Assembly (NCBI GenBank): GCA_964648215.1 | Contig: CAZYMF010000162.1 | Span: forward strand, 1 to 11,640 | Direction of reading: 5' to 3' | DNA from: CAZYMF01 sp964648215 | GTDB lineage: Bacteria > Desulfobacterota > Binatia > HRBIN30 > JACQVA1 | Length of the DNA stretch: 11,640 nt | Shown here: positions 6,716-11,640 of the stretch, one piece after another | How the letters are laid out: every line of letters begins with the position of its first letter | How positions within the stretch are numbered: the first letter of the stretch is position 1 | The notes under the pieces: generated by a model | The model's database searches: none | Told to the model about the DNA's origin: nothing | The model's input: the letters and a program-made list of their open reading frames with translations, nothing else | Made by a program: the position numbers and the translations under genes

Positions 6716-6784
6716 TCCCCGAGGGGAGCGACCAGCGGGAGCGTGGGGCGAAGCCCCCTTCTCGCGGAGGGGCCGCCGCCCCTC
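6716..6784 (-). terminator. Row of GC-rich hairpins after the propeller gene, possible terminator
   Basis: Three hairpins follow the stop codon of the propeller gene when read on the minus strand. They are GAGGGGC/GCCCCTC (6767-6773 with 6778-6784, 4-base loop, touching the stop codon), GGGGC/GCCCC (6745-6749 with 6753-6757, 3-base loop) and TCCCC/GGGGA (6716-6720 with 6723-6727). No T-run follows any of them, so this is not a textbook intrinsic terminator. They could instead stabilise the 3' end or belong to another dispersed repeat. Confidence 0.35.
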
Positions 6785-7827
6785 TAGACGTGCCAGGCAC
6801 GAGCGTAGATTTGCTCGCTGCAGTAGGGGCCCGAGTTGTAGTAGATGCGCGCCCGCTCGTCCGGCAGCACCAGCAGGTAGTGGCGCCAGAAGTTGGTGCT
6901 CTCCCCTTGCTGCTTGGCCGCCACCGAGAGCTTCTCCGGCAGCTCGATCGGGCTCTGCTTGAGGTCGAACTTCCAGCCGCTGATCGGCAGGGCCTCGTCG
7001 CAGCGAGCCCAGCCGGCCACGCTCGGATCGGGCTCGCCGTGGCCTTCGTGCACCGGCGTCGGCGAGCCGTTCAGCAGGGCCACCCACTGCTGGCCGTTGG
7101 CCGTCGGCAGCAGCTGCAAGCCGCCGATCCAGCCGTTGCACCAGTGGCGCGCGGCGCTGCCGGGCCGCAGGATCGGCCCGAGCTTCTCGGCCTGTGCCGC
7201 CGCGGGGTCGAGCCACGCCACCGCCTGACACGGGCCGAGCGGCGAGTGCGGTTGCTCCGGCTGCGGGCTGGCCGGGTAGGCCATGTAGAAGAGCAGAACG
7301 CGTGCCTGGTTCTCGAACCAGTAGGCGGTGACGGCGTCCGCGCCGCGCCCGTCGAAGGCGTCGCCGGCACCGTTGGGCACCACCGGCTCGTCATCGGTGT
7401 GCCAGGGACCACCGAGATAGCGCGCCCGCGCCCGTCCGACCACCTTGGCTTCGCCGCGCAGCGTGGTGAAGAAGGCGACGTAGTGACCGTCGAGCCGCAC
7501 CGCGTTGCCGGGCTGGCGCGGGTCCATCAGAATCCAGAACTTGTGACAGTGCTCGGCCAGCGCTCCGTCAACGGGCAGACGGCCCACCTTGATCCAGTCT
7601 TGGCTGTCGATCCGCGTGGCGGAGCGTGGCACGGCCATGCCCGTGCCGATGAAGCTCTCTCCCAAGGCGAAGTAGAACATCCGCCAGTTGTGGATCTCCG
7701 AATCCCACACGATGCACGGGTCGCCGACGATGGCGCTGTCGAAAGAGCCGGAGGTCCCGCGCGGCAGCACGGGCTCTCCAAGGTGGCGCCAGCGGGTTGT
7801 GGTGGCGATCAAGTTGGCGCAGTTCAC
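6784..7827 (-). CDS. Five-bladed beta-propeller glycosidase-like protein
   Basis: The protein has 347 residues from the GTG at 7827. Repeated blade-like segments are visible: an early DSAIVGDPCIVWDSE...WRMFYFA (about 30-54), a central DAFDGRGADAVTAYWFE...LLFYMAY (about 156-184), and a C-terminal ARIYYNSGPYCSEQIYARAW. Aspartates opening a blade followed by W/Y-rich strands, and a final YYNSG...EQI blade, are the pattern of GH32/GH43/GH62/GH130-type propellers. Catalytic residues cannot be assigned by eye, so hydrolase or phosphorylase activity is unproven. No signal peptide is seen, so it is probably cytoplasmic. A longer frame begins with TTG at 7902, but the GTG at 7827 has GGGGAGG nine bases upstream while the TTG has no ribosome site. 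No carbohydrate gene lies nearby. Confidence 0.6.
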   Translation of the reverse strand: MNCANLIATTTRWRHLGEPVLPRGTSGSFDSAIVGDPCIVWDSEIHNWRMFYFALGESFIGTGMAVPRSATRIDSQDWIKVGRLPVDGALAEHCHKFWILMDPRQPGNAVRLDGHYVAFFTTLRGEAKVVGRARARYLGGPWHTDDEPVVPNGAGDAFDGRGADAVTAYWFENQARVLLFYMAYPASPQPEQPHSPLGPCQAVAWLDPAAAQAEKLGPILRPGSAARHWCNGWIGGLQLLPTANGQQWVALLNGSPTPVHEGHGEPDPSVAGWARCDEALPISGWKFDLKQSPIELPEKLSVAAKQQGESTNFWRHYLLVLPDERARIYYNSGPYCSEQIYARAWHV

Positions 7828-8134
7828 GGACACTGTCCTCCCCGGGACGATGGTACGGGCCGACGGCACCGCGTGGCGGCGGCGGCTCTCCGGTGGGCGC
7901 AAGTTGCTTGCGATCTAGATCGATTCATCTGTACGTTTAGGAGTGAACGAGCAGAATTCCGGCGATCGACGGCTGCGCTCTCAATCAAGGCTCGCGGTGT
8001 GGAATTCCTGCTTGGGTGCCATGGATTCGCTCATAGCGCACGGGACCGCGACTTCGCAAGGGTTTATGTTGCCTCCCTCGATCCGAGTACGCCACGTGCT
8101 GTGTTCCGGTGGATCTCGACCGGGAACGATGGCC
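7828..8134. other. 307-bp gap with no supported gene
   Basis: This gap separates the CoA-transferase stop from the propeller start, both on the minus strand. Apart from the propeller ribosome site, it holds a 12-bp perfect palindrome CGATCTAGATCG (7911-7922), a small hairpin GCAAG/CTTGC (7899-7903 with 7907-7911), and an imperfect inverted repeat AGCAGAATTCC / GGAATTCCTGCT (7950-7960 with 8001-8012, one extra base in the right arm, 40-base spacer). Short open frames on both strands (plus 7943-8158, minus 8172-7981) resemble nothing I recognise and have no ribosome site. Base composition is less GC-rich than the flanking genes. No convincing promoter was found. Confidence 0.45.
7837..7843 (-). 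promoter_or_regulatory. Ribosome binding site setting the start of the propeller gene
   Basis: Read on the minus strand the bases are GGGGAGG, nine bases before the GTG at 7827-7825. An in-frame GTG at 7833 is only three bases away from the site and is less likely. The longer reading from TTG at 7902 has no such site and adds 25 mostly Arg/Pro-rich residues. Confidence 0.65.
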
Positions 8135-9313
8135 TCAGACGATCTGCCGGCGTCGTAGCTCGGCGATCTCATCCGTGCCGTAGCCGGCCTCTGCCAGCAC
8201 GGTGTCGGTATGCGTGCCCAGCGCCGGCGGCAGGTCTGCCACGCGTCCGGGCGTGGCGCTCAGCTTCACCGGCACGCCGGTCGTCTTGAAGGTGCCGAGA
8301 GACGGGTGCGGCAGCTCCACGATCATCTCTCTCGCGCGCACCTGCGGATCGGCGAAGACCTCGGCCATGTCGTTGATTGGGCCGCAGGGAATGCCCTTTT
8401 GGTTGAGTCGCACGACCCACTCGTGGGCATCACGGCTGGCCAGGCGCCGGTTGAGCTCGTCGTTGAGGGCGTCGCGATGGGCCACCCGCCCGAGCGGATG
8501 GCGGAAGCGCTCGTCGTCGATCAGCTCCGGGCACGCGAGCGCGCGGCACAGCTCCTGCCACTGCCGGTCGTTGCCGCAGGCGATGTTGAAGGCGCGATCG
8601 CGGGCGCGGAAGACGCCGTAGGGCGACGCCAGCGGATGATGGTTGCCGGCGGGAGGAGGCGCGGCGCCGGTCTCGAAGTACATCCCGGCGCTCCACGACA
8701 GCACGCCGACGAGGGCTTCCAGCAGCGAGGTGGTGACCTCCTGGCCTTGCCCCGACTGCGAGCGCTGGTAGAGCGCCAGGCTGATGCCGTAGGCGGCGAA
8801 GATGCCGGCGAGCAGATCGCCGATGGCGATGCCGACGCGCAGCGGACCGCTCTCCGCCGTGCCGGTGACGCTCATCAGGCCCGACATGCCCTGGGCGATC
8901 TGGTCGAAGCCCGGGCGCTCGGCGTACGGCCCGGTGGCGCCGAAGCCGGAGATGTTGGCGTAGATCAGACGCGGGTTGACGGCGGCGAGATCGCCGTAGC
9001 CGAGCCCCAGACCGGGCATGACGCTGGGGCGGAAGTTCTCGACCACGACGTCGGCCCCCGCGGCCAGCCGGCGGAAGACCTCGCGGCCGCCGTCCTGCTT
9101 GACGTCGAGCGTGACGCTCTTCTTGTTGCGGTTGGCGGAGAGGAAGAAGTAGCTGTCGTTGCCGCCGGGGCCGCGGGCGAAGTCGCGGCCGCCGGCCGGC
9201 GGCTCGAGCTTGATGACCTCGGCGCCCATGTCGCCGAGCATCATCGTGCAGAAAGGTCCCGCCAGGTAGCGGGTGAGATCCAACACCCGAATGCCGGCGA
9301 GCGCCCCCGCCAT
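8135..9313 (-). CDS. CaiB/BaiF family (family III) CoA-transferase
   Basis: The 392-residue protein should move CoA between carboxylic acids through an enzyme-bound aspartyl-CoA. The N-terminus MAGALAGIRVLDLTRYLAGP with LGDMGAEVIKLEPPAGGRDFAR is the classic family signature. NRNKKSVTLDVK, VVVENFRPSVM and YANISGFGATGPYAERPGFD follow. Asp166 in VGIAIGDLLAG occupies the catalytic aspartate position of formyl-CoA transferase (D169). The racemase members of this family carry His in the A-G-H-D motif; here the matching residue is Phe136 in PGFDQIAQ, which favours a transferase over a racemase. The substrate cannot be assigned. The ATG at 9313 is two bases after the crotonase stop, with GGGAGG five bases upstream, so the two genes form an operon. 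The frame stays open upstream to 10060, but that part is a shadow of the crotonase gene. Confidence 0.93.
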   Translation of the reverse strand: MAGALAGIRVLDLTRYLAGPFCTMMLGDMGAEVIKLEPPAGGRDFARGPGGNDSYFFLSANRNKKSVTLDVKQDGGREVFRRLAAGADVVVENFRPSVMPGLGLGYGDLAAVNPRLIYANISGFGATGPYAERPGFDQIAQGMSGLMSVTGTAESGPLRVGIAIGDLLAGIFAAYGISLALYQRSQSGQGQEVTTSLLEALVGVLSWSAGMYFETGAAPPPAGNHHPLASPYGVFRARDRAFNIACGNDRQWQELCRALACPELIDDERFRHPLGRVAHRDALNDELNRRLASRDAHEWVVRLNQKGIPCGPINDMAEVFADPQVRAREMIVELPHPSLGTFKTTGVPVKLSATPGRVADLPPALGTHTDTVLAEAGYGTDEIAELRRRQIV

Positions 9314-9315
9314 CT

Positions 9316-10104
9316 CTACCTCCCGCGAAAGCGCGGCTTGCGCTTTTCCAGGAACGCCGCCACGCCCTCGCGATAGTCCTCGCTGTTGAAGCAACGCTCG
9401 CCCGCGGCGTGGATCGCGGCGACGTCGCGCTCGGCCGCGGGGCGCTGGAGCTGGCGCAGGGCGAGCTTGTGGGCCGCCAGCGTCAGCGGCGCGTTGTCGG
9501 CCATGCGCGCGGCGAAGTCGCGCGTGCGCTGCTCGAGCTCGGCCCGCGGCACCACCTGGTTGACGAACCCCAGGCGCAGCGCCTCGGCGGCGTCGAAGGC
9601 GCGCGCCGACAGCAGGATGTCGGCGGCGGCGCCGAGGCCGACCACGTGCACCAGGTGCTCGATCGCTTCGAGCGGATAGGACAGCCCGAGCCGCGCCGCC
9701 GGGATGGCGAAGCGAGCGTGGTCGGCGGCGAAGCGAAGGTCGCAGGCCAGAGCCACCGAGCAGCCGCCGCCGAAGCAGAGGCCGTTGACCATCGCGACCA
9801 CCGGCTGCGGCACCGAGGCGATGGCGAGCCAGGCGGTCGCGGTGACGCGGTCGTACTCGGCGGTCATCGCCGCGTTGGCGCGGATCTCGGGAAACTCGGA
9901 GATGTCCGCGCCGGAGATGAAGGCGTCGTCGCCGGCGCCGCGCAGGACGATGACGCGGACCTCGGGGTCGTGGCCCAGAGCGGGCAGCTCGCGCGCCAGG
10001 CCCTGCCACACCGCCCGCGTCATCGCGTTGCGCGCCCGCGGGCGGTTGATCACCACCCACGCCAGCGGCGGCTCGCGCCGCACCAGAAGCTCGTCGTCTG
10101 CCAC
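9316..10104 (-). CDS. Crotonase-fold enoyl-CoA hydratase/isomerase-like protein lacking both catalytic glutamates
   Basis: The 262-residue protein of the crotonase superfamily acts on acyl-CoA thioesters. Both oxyanion-hole segments are present: FISGADISEF (residues 62-71) and GLCFGGGCSVALACD (108-122). The two general acid/base glutamates of rat mitochondrial enoyl-CoA hydratase (E144, E164) align with Ser116 and Ala136 (FAIPAARLGL), so ordinary hydration of 2-enoyl-CoA is doubtful. An isomerase, a C-C lyase or another crotonase reaction is possible. The GTG start at 10104 has GAGGG eight bases upstream (10117-10113). It is the first gene of the unit with the CoA-transferase two bases downstream, so both probably handle the same acid or its CoA ester. 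The C-terminus EDYREGVAAFLEKRKPRFRGR is typical of the family. Confidence 0.95.
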   Translation of the reverse strand: MADDELLVRREPPLAWVVINRPRARNAMTRAVWQGLARELPALGHDPEVRVIVLRGAGDDAFISGADISEFPEIRANAAMTAEYDRVTATAWLAIASVPQPVVAMVNGLCFGGGCSVALACDLRFAADHARFAIPAARLGLSYPLEAIEHLVHVVGLGAAADILLSARAFDAAEALRLGFVNQVVPRAELEQRTRDFAARMADNAPLTLAAHKLALRQLQRPAAERDVAAIHAAGERCFNSEDYREGVAAFLEKRKPRFRGR

Positions 10105-10128
10105 CGGAGTGTCCCTCGAATCGGCCCG

Positions 10129-10157
10129 GTTCTAGCGGCGGAGCAGCGGCTTTGCAA
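10129..10157 (-). promoter_or_regulatory. Sigma70-like promoter of the crotonase/CoA-transferase pair
   Basis: On the minus strand, TTGCAA (10157-10152, four of six matches to the -35 consensus) is followed after 17 bases by TAGAAC (10134-10129, four of six to the -10 consensus). Transcription would start near 10122, about 18 bases before the GTG and just upstream of its GAGGG ribosome site. Prediction from sequence only. Confidence 0.5.
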
Positions 10158-10202
10158 CGCCCGTTGCCCTTTCACTCCGGCCCGCCGTCGTTCAGACGCG
10201 AG

Positions 10203-10218
10203 TATGAGGCAGATCATA
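10203..10218. promoter_or_regulatory. CRP/FNR-geometry palindrome in the divergent region before nnrS
   Basis: TATGA-N6-TCATA is a perfect palindrome with the spacing of CRP sites (TGTGA-N6-TCACA). Read as an FNR/DNR/NnrR box (TTGAT-N4-ATCAA), it keeps seven of ten positions with the TGA/TCA contacts intact. A -10-like CATATC follows at 10242-10247, roughly where a class II activated promoter would have it. Nitric-oxide-responsive CRP/FNR regulators often control nnrS and hemerythrin genes in other bacteria, which fits the genes downstream. The site is also about 80 bases upstream of the crotonase transcription start and could act there instead. The rest of 10105-10337 shows no gene I can support. 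Confidence 0.45.
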
Positions 10219-10337
10219 GAGCCTCCCGAGTAGTTCATGCACATATCCGCAATCATGATCTCCACCACCTCCGCCTCCGCCTCGCGTGCATTGGCTCATG
10301 CGGCGCGGGCGCCGGAGACACCGCACCCGGCGGAGTG

Positions 10338-10472
10338 ATGCTTCCCCTCCGTGCGTCTGGACCCGTCGCCCGCTTTCTCGCCGACGACTGTGCGCGCTTG
10401 GATGCGTCGCTCCAACGTGCCGTCGCCGAGCCCGACACGGCCAAGCAGCAGCTCGGCTGGCGTTTGCCATGA
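10338..10472 (+). pseudogene. Truncated hemerythrin-like (HHE domain) N-terminal remnant
   Basis: The frame encodes 44 residues. Residues 8-32, especially GPVARFLADDCARLDASLQR, match the start of bacterial hemerythrin-like proteins, which usually read ...FLADDHxRLDALL.... Resemblance is lost after AVAEPD, and a TGA ends the frame at 10470-10472. The iron-ligand histidine expected after FLADD is Cys18 (TGT) here. The rest of the four-helix domain is not found in any frame before nnrS begins 29 bases later. GGAG stands only two bases before the ATG, a poor ribosome site. It is probably the remnant of a hemerythrin gene once paired with nnrS; a short functional peptide is less likely. Recognition is by eye over a short stretch. 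Confidence 0.5.
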
Positions 10473-10501
10473 GGCGCTAGGTCTCCTTGCCCGTGAAGCC
10501 C

Positions 10502-11640
10502 ATGCCAGTCGAAAAGACCGCGAGCACACCCCAGCCCCGGCAACCGCTTGCTCTGCTGGCGCTGGGCTTTCGCCCCTTCTTCCTGGCGGCCGCGCTCGCT
10601 GCCGTCGCCCTGATCGCGCTCTGGGTTGCCGACTACGACGGCGTCCTGTCCATGCCGACCTACTACGGCGCCATCGCCTGGCACGGCCACGAGATGGTCT
10701 TCGGCTATGCCGCCGCCGTGGTGGCGGGGTTCCTGCTCACCGCGGTGCGCAATTGGACGTCGATGGACACGCCCCGCGGCGGTCCGCTGGCAGCCTTGCT
10801 GGCTCTGTGGATCGCCGGCCGTCTGGCGCCGTTTGCCACGGGCGTTGTGCCCGGCTGGCTCATTGCCGTGGCGGACCTGGCGTTCCTGCCGGCGCTGGCG
10901 GCGAGCGTGGCCGTGCCGCTCGTACGCCGCCGCCAGTGGCGCAACATTGCCTTCGTGCCCATTCTGCTCCTCATGGCGTTCGCGAACGCGCTCGTGCATC
11001 TAGACGTGCTGGGTGTCACCCCGGGCCGGGCGAGGACCGGTTTGTATCTCGGCGTCGATCTGTTGGTGCTGCTGATCGCGGTCATAGGCGGCCGCGTCAT
11101 TCCGTTCTTCACCGAGCGCGCCCTGCCGGGTGCCCGCCGGCACGTCTGGCGGCCCGTCGAATGGGTAGCGATCGCCGCTTTGGTCGCGCTCGCCGTCCTC
11201 CGCGCCGTGCCCTTCGCGCCGGAATTGACACTGGGGCTGGCGGTCGTCGCCGCGCTCGCGCATGCGGTGCGCCTGTGGGGCTGGTCCGATCGGCGTCTGT
11301 GGTCGGTGCCGCTGCTGTGGATCCTCTACACCGGCTACGGGTGGGTGGTCGTCGGATTTGCTCTCGACGCCCTCTCGGCTGCTGCGATCGTGTCGCCGCA
11401 GCTTGCCGTGCACGCATTCACCACCGGAGCCGTCGGTGCGCTGACGCTTGGCATGATGGCGCGCGTCTCGCTCGGGCACACCGGCCGGCCGCTTCACGCT
11501 CCGCGACCGGTGGTGGCGGCATTTGCCCTGGTGAACGTGGCTGCGCTGCTGCGGGTCTTTGCCGCCTGGTGGTTGCCCGGCCAATGGTATGTGTCGCTGA
11601 TCGTGGCGTCGGGAGCGGCGTGGGTTGCGGCCTTCGCGCT
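10502..11640 (+). CDS. nnrS: NnrS family membrane protein (3' end outside the window)
   Basis: The visible 379 residues form a polytopic inner-membrane protein with about eleven or twelve hydrophobic helices. Family landmarks are LALGFRPFFLAAA near residue 20, WHGHEMVFGYAAAVVAGFLLTAV at 60-82 (with His61 and His63), His166 in NALVHLDVLG, GGRVIPFFTERALPG at 196-210, and HAFTTGAVGALTLGMMARV followed by SLGHTGR near the end. NnrS is a haem- and copper-containing protein found with denitrification and nitric-oxide-stress genes, and is thought to relieve nitrosative stress. Members are about 400 residues long, so little is missing. No stop is reached. The ATG at 10502 is chosen; an in-frame GTG at 10493 is an alternative, and no clear ribosome site favours either. 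A hemerythrin remnant lies directly upstream. Confidence 0.92.
   Translation, partial: MPVEKTASTPQPRQPLALLALGFRPFFLAAALAAVALIALWVADYDGVLSMPTYYGAIAWHGHEMVFGYAAAVVAGFLLTAVRNWTSMDTPRGGPLAALLALWIAGRLAPFATGVVPGWLIAVADLAFLPALAASVAVPLVRRRQWRNIAFVPILLLMAFANALVHLDVLGVTPGRARTGLYLGVDLLVLLIAVIGGRVIPFFTERALPGARRHVWRPVEWVAIAALVALAVLRAVPFAPELTLGLAVVAALAHAVRLWGWSDRRLWSVPLLWILYTGYGWVVVGFALDALSAAAIVSPQLAVHAFTTGAVGALTLGMMARVSLGHTGRPLHAPRPVVAAFALVNVAALLRVFAAWWLPGQWYVSLIVASGAAWVAAFA

Noticed and set aside
6705..6730. GTTTCAATGAG followed by TCCCCGAGGGGA, reminiscent of a CRISPR repeat end
   Set aside because: It occurs once with no spacer-repeat periodicity and no cas gene nearby.
7943..8172. Short open frames on both strands of the 7828-8134 gap
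   Set aside because: No ribosome site, no recognisable protein, and the frames overlap each other on opposite strands.
8135..10060. Single 641-residue frame that could be read as a crotonase/CoA-transferase fusion
   Set aside because: The upstream part is an out-of-frame shadow of the crotonase gene. The CoA-transferase has its own ATG at 9313 with GGGAGG five bases before it.
10152..10337. Upstream extension of the hemerythrin-like frame to a start at 10152
   Set aside because: The added residues (His/Arg/Gly-rich) do not resemble any hemerythrin N-terminus and cross the candidate regulatory palindrome.

Overview
This is a GC-rich bacterial chromosomal window. It encodes a Gram-negative inner-membrane RND efflux pump and holds no plasmid, phage or insertion-sequence gene. 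The mix is a pump with a TetR repressor, a family III CoA-transferase with a crotonase, and NnrS, with repeat-filled gaps between the genes. That mix would suit an uncultured soil or water proteobacterium-like lineage such as Desulfobacterota or Binatota. The taxonomic guess is inference only, since no marker gene is present.

Layout. Bases 1-214 are non-coding: a long inverted repeat, a 7-bp-phased repeat, and a sigma70-like promoter merging into two tandem perfect palindromes. These run into a TetR-family gene (215-907) that overlaps an RND permease (904-4032) by ATGA. No periplasmic adaptor or outer-membrane channel gene accompanies the pump. A convergent gap follows with a large hairpin and another 7-bp-phased tract. 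The minus-strand block then reads, in transcription order: a crotonase-like gene (10104-9316), a CaiB/BaiF CoA-transferase (9313-8135), a 307-bp gap, a beta-propeller glycosidase-like gene (7827-6784), adenylosuccinate lyase purB (6543-5116), and a stand-alone ImmA/IrrE-like metallopeptidase (5002-4217). On the far right, on the plus strand, a short hemerythrin-like remnant (10338-10472) precedes nnrS (10502 to beyond the window).

How the parts relate. TetR probably represses itself and the pump through the paired palindromes that cover the transcription start and the start codon. The crotonase and CoA-transferase are spaced like one transcription unit with its own promoter, and probably act on the same acyl-CoA. 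nnrS and the hemerythrin remnant fit a nitric-oxide/nitrosative-stress locus, and a symmetrical CRP/FNR-geometry site lies upstream of them. PurB is housekeeping. The propeller protein and the metallopeptidase have no clear functional partner here.

Most unusual signals: degenerate short tandem repeats with strict 7-bp phasing in three separate gaps, of different sequence but the same period; a 9-bp-phased repeat that runs into the purB stop codon; a crotonase lacking both catalytic glutamates; and the truncated hemerythrin fragment next to nnrS. I see no convincing wholly new multi-gene system.
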